64,000 nucleotides of DNA. Source: Klenkia taihuensis (GTDB lineage Bacteria; Actinomycetota; Actinomycetes; Mycobacteriales; Geodermatophilaceae). The DNA is taken from contig NZ_FOMD01000006.1 in assembly GCF_900112525.1 (NCBI RefSeq), forward strand, positions 62,001-126,000, written 5' to 3'. A model generated the notes under the pieces. The model did not search any database and was not told the origin of the DNA. It worked only from the letters and a program-made list of their open reading frames with translations. A program made the position numbers and the translations under genes. This document shows positions 51,548-60,861 of this stretch, piece after piece. How positions within the stretch are numbered: the stretch's first letter is position 1; every line of letters begins with the position of its first letter.

Positions 51548-52177
51548 TCAGCCGACCTCGGCGCGCAGCACCGTCCCGTCGGGGGACAGCCACGCCCGTG
51601 CCCCGGAGCTGTACCGGTCGGACACCGCGAGCACCACGTCGCCGTAGGCGGGGAAGGGCCGCTCGGCCACGAGCAGCAGGTAGGTCACGTCGTCGGGGTC
51701 GTTGCCGATCGCCCGGTTGCCGGTCGCCAGCGCCGCGGTGAGCCCGGCGCCGGAGACCAGGTCGAGGGCGAACTCGGCTTCCTCCGGCGGCTGGGAGGGC
51801 AGGGGCTCGGACCGCCCGTCGCCGGGGAGGTCGAAGGAGTACTCCTGGTAGCGGGACCACAGGTTGGTGGCGGGGTCGAACAGGACGGCGCTGAACTCGC
51901 CGTCCTCGACCACCACCTGCGCGGCTCGGGCGCTGCCGACGTCCGCGACCGCGGCGTCCAGCGCCTGCTGCAGGCGGACCGGGTCGGTGAACGGGACGTC
52001 GTCGTCCCCGCCGTCGTCCCCCGAGTACCCGTAGCCGGCCGTGGGGTCGGGGAGCACGCCGCTGTGCACCGAGAACACGAGGGCCAGGGTGAGCGACAGG
52101 GAGAGCGCGAACGCGGCCCCGAACCCGCCGCGGCGGGGACGGGGCGCACCGTGGGCGGGCGGCACCACGGCGGTCAC
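51548..52177 (-). CDS. Hypothetical secreted or anchored protein
   Basis: A 209-residue protein with an N-terminal cytosolic Arg-rich stretch, one hydrophobic helix ([19 protein letters not shown], about residues 23-41) and an extracellular domain that starts with an acidic GDDGGDDD patch. Family not recognised. GTG 52177 follows AGGAG and overlaps the stop of the upstream gene (GTGA), so the two are translationally coupled. Possibly an exported partner of the upstream membrane protein. Confidence 0.6.
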   Translation of the reverse strand: MTAVVPPAHGAPRPRRGGFGAAFALSLSLTLALVFSVHSGVLPDPTAGYGYSGDDGGDDDVPFTDPVRLQQALDAAVADVGSARAAQVVVEDGEFSAVLFDPATNLWSRYQEYSFDLPGDGRSEPLPSQPPEEAEFALDLVSGAGLTAALATGNRAIGNDPDDVTYLLLVAERPFPAYGDVVLAVSDRYSSGARAWLSPDGTVLRAEVG

Positions 52178-52866
52178 GACAGCGACTCCTGCACGAACAG
52201 GACGTCGCCGGACGCCGACGCCCACAGGGTCTGGTCCAGGCCGGTCAGCGAGCCGTTGTGCAGCTGCACCGTCACCTCGTCGCGCAACCGGTCCGGGCGC
52301 AGCAGCACCGCCTCGGCGTCGGTGACCTCGGTCCAGGTGGCCGGGTGCTCCCGGCGGGCCCGGTCCAGGGCGCGGGGCAGCACGTCGGGGGCGACGTCGC
52401 GGGCGGTGAAGCGGCCCGGGACGACGAACTGCGGGTCGGCGGGCAGGTCGACGAACTCCACCAGGAAACGGCCCTCGTGCTCGGTCACCTGCGCCAGCCG
52501 CGGGCCCTGCGGGCCGGGGGCGAGGACGGCGAGGGAGTCCTCCGTGACCCCGACGCGCTCCAGCACCGTGACGGCGTGCTCGGTGGCCAGCCAGGCCAGG
52601 GCGTCGCCCAGCCGGCGGCCGGCGAGGAAGCCGGCGGGCGCGGTCGGGGCGGCGGCGGCCAGCCGGCCGCGCAGGGCGTCCACCCGCTGCTGACGGGCGG
52701 CCGCGGACCGGGGGGCGCGGCGGCGTGCGTCGACCAGCAGCGAGACCACGAGGAGCGCGAGCAGGGCGCCGCCCAGGGCTCCGGAGAAGGGTCGGTACAC
52801 CTCGAGCGCGTTCCCGACGAGGCAGCCGGTGGCCACCCCCGCCAGCACTCCCTGCAGCACCCGCAC
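52174..52866 (-). CDS. Hypothetical membrane protein
   Basis: A 230-residue protein with two N-terminal hydrophobic segments ([37 protein letters not shown]), then a cytosolic domain with [17 protein letters not shown] helix and a mixed alpha/beta part ([20 protein letters not shown]). I do not recognise the family. Coupled by a four-base overlap to the 51548-52177 gene. Divergent from the acyl-CoA dehydrogenase gene, 138 bases away. Confidence 0.6.
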   Translation of the reverse strand: MRVLQGVLAGVATGCLVGNALEVYRPFSGALGGALLALLVVSLLVDARRRAPRSAAARQQRVDALRGRLAAAAPTAPAGFLAGRRLGDALAWLATEHAVTVLERVGVTEDSLAVLAPGPQGPRLAQVTEHEGRFLVEFVDLPADPQFVVPGRFTARDVAPDVLPRALDRARREHPATWTEVTDAEAVLLRPDRLRDEVTVQLHNGSLTGLDQTLWASASGDVLFVQESLS

Positions 52867-53004
52867 CCGTCCCCCGCCCCTCGGCCGACCGGGTGGTCAG
52901 CCTAGGGGTGACCTCGCGCACGACGGCCTGCATCAGGTGGCTACCGGCGGGTAACGGGCGGACGATCGAGGCAGACGCCGTCGTCGACCGGGAGGACCCG
53001 CACC

Positions 53005-54183
53005 ATGACCACCGACCTGCTGACCGGGGACTTCTTCGGCTACGAGTCGCTGCTGCCCGACGACGAGCGCAAGGACCTGCTGGCGCTGCGGGAGTTCCTC
53101 GACGAGAAGGTCCGGCCGCGGGTGAACGGCGCGTGGGCGGCCGCGGAGTTCCCGATGGACCTCATCCCGGAGTTCGCCTCGATCGACGTCGTCGGCCGCG
53201 CCTACGAGTGGGAGGGCCGGCCGCCGGCCTCCAAGCTCTACAACGGCTTCCAGGCCCTCGAGCTGTCCCGGGTCGACCCCTCGATCGCGACCTTCCTCGG
53301 CGTGCACAACGGCCTGGCGATGGGCTCGATCATGATCCTGGGCTCGGAGGAGCAGCGGCAGCGCTGGATCCCCGCGATGATGTCGATGGACGAGATCGGC
53401 GCGTTCGCCCTCACCGAGCCCGAGGGCGGCTCCGACGTCGCCCGCGGGCTGCGCACCACCGCCCGCCGCGACGGCGACTCCTGGGTGCTGAACGGCGCCA
53501 AGCGGTGGATCGGCAACGGCACCTTCGCCGATCACGTCGTGGTGTTCGCCCGCGACGAGGCCGACGACCAGGTGAAGACCTTCGTCGTCGACAAGGGGAC
53601 GCCGGGCTTCACCGCCACCAAGATCGAGGACAAGTTCGCGCTGCGCACCGTGCAGAACGCCGACCTGGTCTTCACCGACTGCCGCATCCCCGCCGACCAC
53701 AAGCTCGAGGGCGGCAACACCTTCAAGGACGTCAACAAGGTCCTCAAGGTCACCCGCGGCGGCGTCGCCTGGTCCGGCGTCGGCTGCCAGATGGGCGCCT
53801 ACGAGTACGCGGTGGCCTACGCCAAGGAGCGCGTGCAGTTCGGCAAGCCGATCGGGTCCTTCCAGCTCATCCAGGACCTGCTGGCCAGGATGCTCGGCAA
53901 CGTCACCGCGAGCCTCGGCATGGTGGTGCGGGTGGCCCAGCTGCAGGAGGCCGACGAGCTGCGCGACGACCAGGCGGCGCTGGCCAAGAGCTACGTGACC
54001 GCGCGCGGCCGGGAGACCGTGGCGATGGCCCGCGAGCTGTTCGGCGGCAACGGCATCGTGCTGGAGAACAACGTCGTCCGGTACTTCAACGACGCCGAGG
54101 CGCTGTACTCCTACGAGGGCACCCGCGAGATGAACACGCTCATCGTGGGCCGCTCGGTGACGGGCTTCTCGGCCTTCGTCTGA
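53005..54183 (+). CDS. Acyl-CoA dehydrogenase family protein (glutaryl-CoA dehydrogenase-like)
   Basis: A 392-residue flavoenzyme. The FAD/substrate motifs FALTEPEGGSDVARGL and RWIGNGTFADHVVVFA are present, as are RVQFGKPIGSFQLIQDLLA and the catalytic Glu371 in YSYEGTREMNTLIVGR. The EGTREMNTLIVGRSVTG end resembles glutaryl-CoA dehydrogenase (lysine/tryptophan degradation), though the missing Arg pattern was not checked. Ribosome-binding site GGGAGG precedes the ATG. The 3' 73 bases overlap the opposing acyltransferase gene, unusual for two well-conserved genes. Confidence 0.88.
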   Translation: MTTDLLTGDFFGYESLLPDDERKDLLALREFLDEKVRPRVNGAWAAAEFPMDLIPEFASIDVVGRAYEWEGRPPASKLYNGFQALELSRVDPSIATFLGVHNGLAMGSIMILGSEEQRQRWIPAMMSMDEIGAFALTEPEGGSDVARGLRTTARRDGDSWVLNGAKRWIGNGTFADHVVVFARDEADDQVKTFVVDKGTPGFTATKIEDKFALRTVQNADLVFTDCRIPADHKLEGGNTFKDVNKVLKVTRGGVAWSGVGCQMGAYEYAVAYAKERVQFGKPIGSFQLIQDLLARMLGNVTASLGMVVRVAQLQEADELRDDQAALAKSYVTARGRETVAMARELFGGNGIVLENNVVRYFNDAEALYSYEGTREMNTLIVGRSVTGFSAFV

Positions 54184-55256
54184 GCGACCCCCGGCAGCAG
54201 CCGGTCGCGCAGCCACAGCGAGGGCCGCTCGACCAGCTGCGTGGCGACCACCCCGACGACGAGGGCGGCGGCGTACTTGACCACCAGGTTGACGCCGCCG
54301 CCGTCGGCGTAGTCCCGGCCCAGCGCCTCGATGGCCAGCTGCGCGGCCAGCACGTGCCACACGTAGATGCCGTAGGAGTTGCGGCCCAGCGCGGCCAGCG
54401 GCCGGGACACCCAGCCGGCCCGGTCCACCCAGCGGGCGTCGAGGACCAGCAGCAGGAGGGCGGCGGCCCACACCCAGGCGACCGTGTAGCCGGCGGTCAT
54501 GCCCCACGGGCTGGACTTGGAGACGATCGCCAGCCACGCGGTGCCGCCGGCGACCACGGCCAGCAGCGGCGTCCGGCGGCGGCGCAGCGCGTCGAAGACG
54601 TCGGTGCGGTGCACCGCGGCCCACGCCAGCAGGACACCGGCGGCCAGCGAGTCGGCCCGGAACTGCGCCTGCCACTGGACGTCGACCGCGCCCCACCCGC
54701 GCGCGGTGGCCCACACCCGCAGCGCCAGCGCCACCACCAGCACCGCACCGAGGACGGCGGCGACGGTGCGCGGCCGGACACGGCGCCGGGCGGCCAGCGG
54801 CAGCAGCACGGCCAGGGCGAGGTAGAACTGCTCCTCCACCGCCAGGGACCACAGGTGGGGCACCGACGTCCCGAGGTAGTTCTGCAGGTGCACCGCGTTG
54901 GGCCACAGCGAGCCGCTGGTGTCGCCCGGGCGGTCGGTGCCGGCGAGGGCCTGCACGACGAGGTACAGGTAGAGCACCGGCCAGAGCTTGAAGGCCCGGC
55001 GCACGCTGAACCGCCAGCCGTCGAAGCGCCCGGTGCGCCGGGTCTCCAGGAACACCAGCCGGCCGATGAGGAAGCCGCTGAGCACGAAGAACAGGTCGAC
55101 GCCGGCCCAGCCGAAGGAGCCCCCGGGGGCGGCCGCCCAGGTCAGCGGGGGCACCCCGGTGGGCTTGCGGGCGAAGTGCCAGCCCAGCGCGAGCACCACG
55201 GCGAGCGCGCGGACGACGTCGAGGTCGCGGCGGCGGGCCTGCCCGGGGTTGGACAC
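54111..55256 (-). CDS. Membrane-bound acyltransferase family 3 (OafA/YrhL-like)
   Basis: A 381-residue membrane protein with about ten helices. The signature LDVVRALAVVLALGWHF and the following DLFFVLSGFLIGRLVF fit acyltransferase 3, with the conserved R/H pair (RALAV..GWH). LWSLAVEEQFYL is a second conserved motif. These enzymes O-acetylate surface sugars or antibiotics. The C-terminal 24 residues (about VAQTKAEKPVTERP onward) come from DNA antisense to the acyl-CoA dehydrogenase gene. Confidence 0.88.
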   Translation of the reverse strand: MSNPGQARRRDLDVVRALAVVLALGWHFARKPTGVPPLTWAAAPGGSFGWAGVDLFFVLSGFLIGRLVFLETRRTGRFDGWRFSVRRAFKLWPVLYLYLVVQALAGTDRPGDTSGSLWPNAVHLQNYLGTSVPHLWSLAVEEQFYLALAVLLPLAARRRVRPRTVAAVLGAVLVVALALRVWATARGWGAVDVQWQAQFRADSLAAGVLLAWAAVHRTDVFDALRRRRTPLLAVVAGGTAWLAIVSKSSPWGMTAGYTVAWVWAAALLLLVLDARWVDRAGWVSRPLAALGRNSYGIYVWHVLAAQLAIEALGRDYADGGGVNLVVKYAAALVVGVVATQLVERPSLWLRDRLLPGVAQTKAEKPVTERPTMSVFISRVPS

Positions 55257-55270
55257 GCCGTCGGACGCTA

Positions 55271-55284
55271 GGGCCCCCGGGCCC
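55271..55284. terminator. GGGCCC inverted repeat between MFS and acyltransferase genes
   Basis: GGGCCC (55271-55276) and GGGCCC (55279-55284), each self-complementary, are separated by CC and can form a short stem in the 48-base gap. It may end the MFS transcript before the acyltransferase gene. Weak support. Confidence 0.35.
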
Positions 55285-55304
55285 GGTCCGCCCGTCGAGC
55301 CGGG

Positions 55305-56738
55305 TCAGCCCTCGGCGGTGAGCGGGTCGGCGATGTCCTCCAGCGAGGCGTTCTCGCTCTTCACGCCGAACACCAGCTCGGCCACCCCGCCGACCGCCAT
55401 GACCGCGGCGGCGATCCAGAACCCGGTGACCAGCCGGCCCGGGTCGCCGGACTCCACGAGCCTGCCGAACAGGACCGGGCCGATGATGCCGCCCAGGCCG
55501 GTGCCGACGGCGTAGAAGAACGCGATGGCCAGCGCCCGGGTCTCCATCGGGAAGATCTCGCTGACCGTCAGGTAGGCCGAGCTGGCGCCCGCCGAGGCCA
55601 GGAAGAACGTCACGCCGAGCAGTGCGATGAACGTCCAGGCGTTCAACCCGGTGAACACCAGCGCGATGACCACGGCCATCGCGGCCGACCCCAGGTAGCT
55701 GAAGCTGATCATGGGCTTGCGGCCGACGGTGTCGAACAGCGGGCCGAGCAGCACCGGGCCGAGGAAGTTGCCGACGGCGTAGACGACGAGGAACACCGGC
55801 GCGGTGGAGGTGGCCACGCCGAAGTAGGTGGTCATCAGCGTGCCCAGGTTGAAGGTGAACCCGTTGTAGAGGAACGCCTGCCCGACGAACAGCGCCAGGC
55901 CCAGGACGGCGCGCTCCGGGTACTTCGTGAACGCCACCTTCGCGATCTCCCGGAACGGGATCGCGTGCCGCTGCCGGATCCTCAGCTCCTGGTCCACCGG
56001 CTCGAGCTGCTGCCCGGTCTCGCGCTCGACCTCGCGCTCGATGCCGGCCACGGTGCGGTCGGCCTCGTCGGCCTGGCCGTGGATGAACATCCACCGCGGG
56101 CTCTCGGGCACGTGCCGGCGGACCAGCAGGATGAGCAGGCCGAGGACGGCGCCGATGCCGAACGCCAGCCGCCAGCCCAGGCCGGCGCCGAGCAGGTTCT
56201 CGTCCAGCAGGAGCAGCGAGGCGCCGGACCCGGCCGCCGAGCCCAGCCAGTAGGAGCCGTTGACCAGCAGGTCGACCCGGCCGCGCAGCCGGGCGGGGAT
56301 CAGCTCGTCGATCGCGGAGTTGATCGCCGCGTACTCCCCGCCGATGCCGGCGCCGGTGAAGAACCGGCACAGGTAGAAGAACCACGGCGCGGTGGCGAAC
56401 GCGGTGAGCACGGTGGCCACCACGTAGATGCCCAGGGTCAGCATGAACAGCTTCTTGCGGCCGAACCGGTCGGTCAGCTGGCCGAAGAACAGCGCCCCGA
56501 GGCACGACCCGACGACGTAGATCGAGGCGGCCAGGCCGATCTGGGAGGCGGTGATGGAGATGCCGCTGCCGGACTCGGTGAGCCGGGCGCCGACGCTGCC
56601 GACGATGGTGACCTCGAGGCCGTCGAGCACCCACACCGTGCCCAGGCCCAGGATCACCATCCGGTGGAACCGGGAGAAGGGCAGCCGGTCCAGCCGCGCG
56701 GGGACGTCGGTGGTGATGGTGCCGAGGTCGCTGCTCAT
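55305..56738 (-). CDS. MFS transporter, sugar-porter-like
   Basis: A 477-residue 12-helix transporter. Motifs are FGQLTDRFGRKKLFMLTLG (loop 2-3), VRRHVPESPRWMF (the sugar-porter PESPRW after helix 6) and GPLFDTVGRKPMISFSY in the second half. The substrate is a sugar, organic acid or aromatic acid; this cannot be decided. The ATG at 56738 follows AGGAGG; the upstream in-frame ATGs lack one. It is divergent from the siderophore-interacting protein across 113 bases. Confidence 0.87.
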   Translation of the reverse strand: MSSDLGTITTDVPARLDRLPFSRFHRMVILGLGTVWVLDGLEVTIVGSVGARLTESGSGISITASQIGLAASIYVVGSCLGALFFGQLTDRFGRKKLFMLTLGIYVVATVLTAFATAPWFFYLCRFFTGAGIGGEYAAINSAIDELIPARLRGRVDLLVNGSYWLGSAAGSGASLLLLDENLLGAGLGWRLAFGIGAVLGLLILLVRRHVPESPRWMFIHGQADEADRTVAGIEREVERETGQQLEPVDQELRIRQRHAIPFREIAKVAFTKYPERAVLGLALFVGQAFLYNGFTFNLGTLMTTYFGVATSTAPVFLVVYAVGNFLGPVLLGPLFDTVGRKPMISFSYLGSAAMAVVIALVFTGLNAWTFIALLGVTFFLASAGASSAYLTVSEIFPMETRALAIAFFYAVGTGLGGIIGPVLFGRLVESGDPGRLVTGFWIAAAVMAVGGVAELVFGVKSENASLEDIADPLTAEG

Positions 56739-56820
56739 CCGTGCCTCCTGGGGTCGCGCGGCGATCATCACGCCGGGGGACCCGCGCCGCACGTTGACCG
56801 GGGCAACCATCTGGACCGGG

Positions 56821-56839
56821 TATGGTTAGGGGACCCTAA
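56821..56839 (+). promoter_or_regulatory. DtxR/IdeR-type iron box overlapping the -10 of the SIP gene
   Basis: TATGGT (56821-56826) is a -10 candidate and TTAGGGGACCCTAA (56826-56839) is a near-palindrome like the core of the DtxR/IdeR box. Repressor with Fe2+ would block the promoter. The box ends 12 bases before the start and is followed by AAGGAGG. Confidence 0.65.
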
Positions 56840-56851
56840 GAAGGAGGACCG

Positions 56852-57679
56852 GTGACGCAGGCACCGAAGAAGAAGCGGGTCACCCGGGTGGGCACCGTCG
56901 TCCGCGCCGAGCGGCTCACCCCGCACCTGGTCCGGGTCGTGCTCGGCGGCGAGGGCCTGGCCGGCTTCGGCGCGGGCGAGTTCACCGACCACTACGTCAA
57001 GCTGCAGCTGCCGCCGGCCGGGGCGCCCTACGGCGCGCCCTTCGACGTCGAGGCGGTGCAGGCGCAGCAGCCGCAGGAGTGGTGGCCGGTCACCCGCACG
57101 TACACGGTGCGCGCGTGGGACGCCGACGCCGGTGAGCTGACCGTCGACTTCGTGGTGCACGGCGACCAGGGCGTGGCCGGGCCGTGGGCCGCGGCCGCGC
57201 AGCCGGGGGACCGGGTGCAGCTGGCCGGTCCCGGTGGCGCCTACGCGCCGTCCGCGGCGGCCGACTGGCACCTGCTGGCCGGGGACGACTCCGCGCTGCC
57301 GGCGATCGCCGCGGCGCTGCCCCGGCTGCCGCAGGGCGCAGCGGCGCACGTGTTCGTCGAGGTGGAGGGGCCGGCCGACGAGCAGGACCTGCCCGGGGTG
57401 ACCTGGGTGCACCGCGGTGCCCACCCGGTGGGCAGTGCCCTCACCGCGGCTGTCCTGGCCACCGAGCTGCCCGGTGGCGTGCCGCACGTGTTCGTGCACG
57501 GCGAGGCCGGGTTCGTCCGCGAGCTGCGCCGGGCCGTGCGGGCCCGCTGGGACGTGCCCCGCGAGCTGCTCAGCGTCTCGGGCTACTGGCGGACCGGGCG
57601 CACCGAGGAGGGCTGGCGCGCCGACAAGCCGGCGTGGAACGCTGCCGTCGAGGCCGACGAGGCCGCGCTCGCCGTCTGA
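56852..57679 (+). CDS. Siderophore-interacting protein (FAD-binding ferric-siderophore reductase)
   Basis: A 275-residue flavoprotein of the SIP family (ViuB-like), which releases iron from ferric siderophores in the cytosol. It has RVVLGGEGLAGFGAGEFTDHYVKL, the FAD-binding RTYTVRAWDADAGELTVDFVVHG segment, and the C-terminal SGYWRTGRTEEGW. The GTG at 56852 follows AAGGAGG. A DtxR-type box overlaps the promoter, so it is likely induced in iron starvation. No siderophore synthesis genes are nearby. It converges with the F420-type gene 26 bases away. Confidence 0.9.
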   Translation: MTQAPKKKRVTRVGTVVRAERLTPHLVRVVLGGEGLAGFGAGEFTDHYVKLQLPPAGAPYGAPFDVEAVQAQQPQEWWPVTRTYTVRAWDADAGELTVDFVVHGDQGVAGPWAAAAQPGDRVQLAGPGGAYAPSAAADWHLLAGDDSALPAIAAALPRLPQGAAAHVFVEVEGPADEQDLPGVTWVHRGAHPVGSALTAAVLATELPGGVPHVFVHGEAGFVRELRRAVRARWDVPRELLSVSGYWRTGRTEEGWRADKPAWNAAVEADEAALAV

Positions 57680-57704
57680 GGACGACGGGCGCGGCCCGCG
57701 CGGC

Positions 57705-58370
57705 TCACATGTCGCGGTAGCGCTTGGCCTCGCCGAGGGCCTGCCGCAGCTGGGCGGCGTCGAGCTCGGGGCCGTAGCCGGGGGTGTCGCGCTGGATGCG
57801 CCAGCCCTCGGCGAGCGGGCCCGCGTCGACGGTGTCGAAGCCGAGCCGGTCGATGTAGTCGGCCACCCACGCCTTGGCGTCGGCGTCGTCGCCGGCGATG
57901 ACCAGCGCGCGGCGGTGCTCGGTGCCGCCGGCCGAGCGCTGCTCGGTGAGGTGCTGGGCGTAGATGTGGTTGAACGCCTTGACGACCTTCGAGGTGGGCA
58001 GGTGGGCCTGCGCCATCTCGGCGGTGGTGGTGGTCTCGTCGTCGAGCTCGGCGATGTGGCCGTCGCGCTCGGGGTAGTAGTTGTTCGTGTCAACCACGAC
58101 CTTGCCGGCCAGCGGCTCGACCGGGACGTCGCCCAGGTTCTTCAGCGGCACCGTGACGACGACGACCTCGCCGGCGGCGCCGGCGTCGGCCGCGGTGGCG
58201 GCGGTGATCGAGCCCTGCCGGGTGGGCCGGGCCTCGACCTCGGCGACCAGGTCGGAGAGGGTCTCCGGGCCGCGCGAGTTGGCGATGACGACGTCGTAGC
58301 CGGCGTCGGTGGAGATGCGGGCGAGCTGCGAGCCGATCAGGCCGGCCCCGATGATGCCGATGGTGGTCAT
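57705..58370 (-). CDS. F420-dependent NADP oxidoreductase-like (NAD(P)-binding) protein
   Basis: A 221-residue Rossmann protein: TIGIIGAGLIGSQLARI at the N-terminus, the VVIANSRGPETL cofactor-specificity strand (Ser-Arg typical of NADP), and VVVTVPLKNLGDVPVEPLAGKVVVDTNNYYP. This matches the F420_oxidored family; members may reduce F420 with NADPH or act on other substrates. Last gene in the four-gene minus-strand unit (16 bases after the enoyl-CoA hydratase stop). Confidence 0.82.
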   Translation of the reverse strand: MTTIGIIGAGLIGSQLARISTDAGYDVVIANSRGPETLSDLVAEVEARPTRQGSITAATAADAGAAGEVVVVTVPLKNLGDVPVEPLAGKVVVDTNNYYPERDGHIAELDDETTTTAEMAQAHLPTSKVVKAFNHIYAQHLTEQRSAGGTEHRRALVIAGDDADAKAWVADYIDRLGFDTVDAGPLAEGWRIQRDTPGYGPELDAAQLRQALGEAKRYRDM

Positions 58371-58386
58371 GGCCCCTGCAACGCCC

Positions 58387-59169
58387 TCAGCGCCGTGCTG
58401 TTCCGCCCCACGGGAAGTCGGGTCGGCGCCGCTCCGCGAAGGCGGCCACGCCCTCGGCCAGCTCGCCGGAGGCGATGGTCTCGCGGAACCGGCGGGCGGC
58501 CAGCGGCTCGGCGTCCCGGCCCTCGGTCAGCGCGGTGACGACCTCCTTGGTGGCCCGCTGGGTCAGCGCCGACCGGCTCGCCAGGACGGCTGCGAACTCC
58601 TGCGCGCGGGCGCCGAGCCGGTCGGCGGGGTGCACCTCGTCGACCAGCCCCACCCGCAGCGCGGTCGCGGCGTCCAGCAGCTCGCCGGAGAACAGCAGCC
58701 ACTTCGTCGTCGCCGGGCCGACCAGGTCGACCAGCGCCCGGGTCGGGGCCGGCGGGTAGACCACGCCGATGCGGGCCGGGGTCACCCCGAACACCGCGCC
58801 CTCGTCGGCGAACCGCAGGTCGCAGCTGGCCGCCAGCTCCACCCCGCCGCCGATGCAGTGCCCGCGGACGACGGCCAGCGTGGGGTGCGGGAAGGCGCGC
58901 AGGGCGGCCTGCGCGGCCAGGTTGTCGGCGCGCAGCCCGGCCATCGGGTCGGTCCCGTCGTCCCCGCCCAGCAGCTCGCCGATGTCGGCACCGGCGCAGA
59001 ACGAGGGGCCGGCGCCGGTCACCAGGAGCACCCGGACGTCGTCCACCACCTGCGCCAGCAGACCGGGGACCGCGGCCCACATCGCGCGGGTCATCGCGTT
59101 GCGCTTGGCGGGCCGGTCGACGGTCAGCGTGCCGACCGGCCCCTCGACGTCGATGCGGAGGTCGCTCAC
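58387..59169 (-). CDS. Enoyl-CoA hydratase/isomerase family protein, one catalytic Glu replaced
   Basis: A 260-residue crotonase-fold protein. PSFCAGADIGELL (oxyanion hole) and the first catalytic Glu in IGGGVELAASCDLRFA are present, but the second site reads TPARIGVVYPP, so the usual Glu of the PEIxxG motif is Ala/Arg. It may be an isomerase or non-hydratase member. GTG 59169 overlaps the metallopeptidase stop (GTGA). It is the third gene of the operon starting with the SIMPL gene. Confidence 0.85.
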   Translation of the reverse strand: MSDLRIDVEGPVGTLTVDRPAKRNAMTRAMWAAVPGLLAQVVDDVRVLLVTGAGPSFCAGADIGELLGGDDGTDPMAGLRADNLAAQAALRAFPHPTLAVVRGHCIGGGVELAASCDLRFADEGAVFGVTPARIGVVYPPAPTRALVDLVGPATTKWLLFSGELLDAATALRVGLVDEVHPADRLGARAQEFAAVLASRSALTQRATKEVVTALTEGRDAEPLAARRFRETIASGELAEGVAAFAERRRPDFPWGGTARR

Positions 59170-60098
59170 CCGAGGTCGTCGGTGCTGAAGGTGTCGCAGG
59201 CGGCCGGGTCGCCGGTCTGGAAGCCGGTGCTGAACCAGCGCTCGCGCTGCGCCGAGGAGCCGTGGGTGAACGCGTCCTGGTCGACGGTGCCGCCGCCCAG
59301 GTTGGTCTGGATGAAGTCGTCGCCGATGCGGCTGGCGGCGTCCAGCGCGCGGTCGACGTCGTCCTGGGTGATCTCGGTGATCAATGGCTCCTGGCCGTCG
59401 TCGGCGACGGTGGTGGCGTGGTTGGCCCACACCCCGGCGTAGCAGTCGGCCTGCAGCTCCAGGCGCACCGTGCCCGAGGTGGGGCCGGTCTCGCCCGGGG
59501 TGACCCGCTGGTTGGTGCCGAGCAGGTTCTGCACGTGGTGGCCGTACTCGTGGGCCAGCACGTAGGCGTCGACGAACGTGCCGCCGCGCGCGCCGAACTG
59601 GGTCTGCAGCTGGTCGAAGAAGGTCAGGTCGACGTAGACCAGCTGGTCGCCGGGGCAGTAGAACGGGCCCGACCCGCTCGTCGCGCCGCCGCACGCGGTC
59701 TGCACCGAGCCCGAGAAGAACACCGTCTGGGTGTCGGCGTACCCGGTGCCGGTGGCCGCGGGCAGTGCCTCCGTCCAGTAGTCCTGGATGGAGTCCACGA
59801 TCGCCACGGCCGCGCAGTCGGCGCTGTCGTTGGCGTCGGCGCCCGTCCGGCACTGCTGGGCGAGCTCGGTGTTGTCGGCGGTGCCCGAACCGCCGCCCTG
59901 CAGCTGGGCCAGGATGTTCGCCACGTCGGCGCTCGACCCGCCCCCGCCGCCCCCGCCGAGGACCTGCACCAGCACGAAGGCGATCAGGCCCAGCACGCCG
60001 ATGCCGCCGCCGCCCACGGCCGCGGCGCGGCCCCCGCCGCCGCGGCGGTCCTGCACGCCGGAGGTGTCCAGCCGGGCACCTTCACGGAAGCGCACCAT
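59166..60098 (-). CDS. YpfJ-type neutral zinc metallopeptidase
   Basis: A 310-residue protein with one N-terminal helix (GGIGVLGLIAFVLVQVL, about residues 31-47) followed by a Gly-rich stretch and an extracytoplasmic zinc peptidase domain. HEYGHH (H183, E184, H187) is the active-site motif; a third ligand is likely the Glu in RLELQADCYAG. Family pfam04228; physiological substrate unknown. The ATG directly follows the stop of the SIMPL gene and its own stop overlaps the enoyl-CoA hydratase start. Confidence 0.9.
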   Translation of the reverse strand: MVRFREGARLDTSGVQDRRGGGGRAAAVGGGGIGVLGLIAFVLVQVLGGGGGGGSSADVANILAQLQGGGSGTADNTELAQQCRTGADANDSADCAAVAIVDSIQDYWTEALPAATGTGYADTQTVFFSGSVQTACGGATSGSGPFYCPGDQLVYVDLTFFDQLQTQFGARGGTFVDAYVLAHEYGHHVQNLLGTNQRVTPGETGPTSGTVRLELQADCYAGVWANHATTVADDGQEPLITEITQDDVDRALDAASRIGDDFIQTNLGGGTVDQDAFTHGSSAQRERWFSTGFQTGDPAACDTFSTDDLG

Positions 60099-60755
60099 CT
60101 ACAGCTCCTCGAGGTCGGGGGCGGAGATGAGGAACACGGCCTCGACCGCGCCGTGCACCTCCTGCAGCGCCGGTTCCAGCTCCAGCTCGGGCAGGGCCGC
60201 CGCGCCCGCGCGGGCCCCCCGCGCCGAGGCGGCCATCATCATCGGGACCGCGGCGCCGGTGCCGACGTCGCGCAGCTCGACCAGCGCGGTGACCCGGCTG
60301 CCGACCGCCTGGGCGTAGCCGCGGGCGCGGGACAGCGCCTCGCCGATGGCCTCGGTGCGGGCCTGCGCGTGGGCGGGGTCGTCGCGGTCCAGCCGCCAGC
60401 TCGGGCCCCACAGGGAGCAGCCGTCCAGGGCGGCCGCGGCGACGGCCACCTCGCCGACCCGGTCGACGTCGTCCAGCCGGACCTGGGTGGTGACGGAGGC
60501 CCGGTAGCCGGTCACCCGGTTCCGCTCGGCCTGCTCGGGGTGCACGCTGACCGCCGCGGTGGAGGAGCGGGTGACCAGCGCGGCGTGCTCGGCCAGCAGC
60601 GCGGCCACCGAGGCCTGCACCTCGCCAACCAGGGCCAGGGCGCGGTCGCGCCGCCTGTCCCGCGCGGTGGCGGTGATCGACAGCGTGGCGTGGCTGGGCC
60701 GCACCCGGAGGGTGGTCTCGCCGCGCACCACCACGCGCGGGGTCGGTTCGGTCAC
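60099..60755 (-). CDS. SIMPL domain-containing protein
   Basis: A 218-residue protein of the SIMPL (DUF541) family: RVVVRGETTLRVRPSHATLSITA at the N-terminus and ARTEAIGEALSRARGYAQAVG in the middle. It lacks a signal peptide from the chosen start GTG 60755, so it is probably cytosolic unlike many secreted members. Function unclear. It is the first gene of the four-gene minus-strand operon. An upstream in-frame start at 60899 exists but would include unlikely Arg-rich sequence. Confidence 0.82.
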   Translation of the reverse strand: MTEPTPRVVVRGETTLRVRPSHATLSITATARDRRRDRALALVGEVQASVAALLAEHAALVTRSSTAAVSVHPEQAERNRVTGYRASVTTQVRLDDVDRVGEVAVAAAALDGCSLWGPSWRLDRDDPAHAQARTEAIGEALSRARGYAQAVGSRVTALVELRDVGTGAAVPMMMAASARGARAGAAALPELELEPALQEVHGAVEAVFLISAPDLEEL

Positions 60756-60861
60756 CGGCCCACCCTGGCAGATCCGGGCGCGGCGCACCCGGTAGATCAC
60801 AGCTGGGGAACGCTTCGCGCCCCGTGATGCGGATGTGACCCTGCGCTGTGACCCTCGAGGG

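Noticed and set aside
60834-60853. TGTGACC direct repeats as a CRP site before the small membrane gene
   Set aside because: The repeats are direct, not inverted, 13 bases apart, and overlap a possible coding start; no CRP palindrome.
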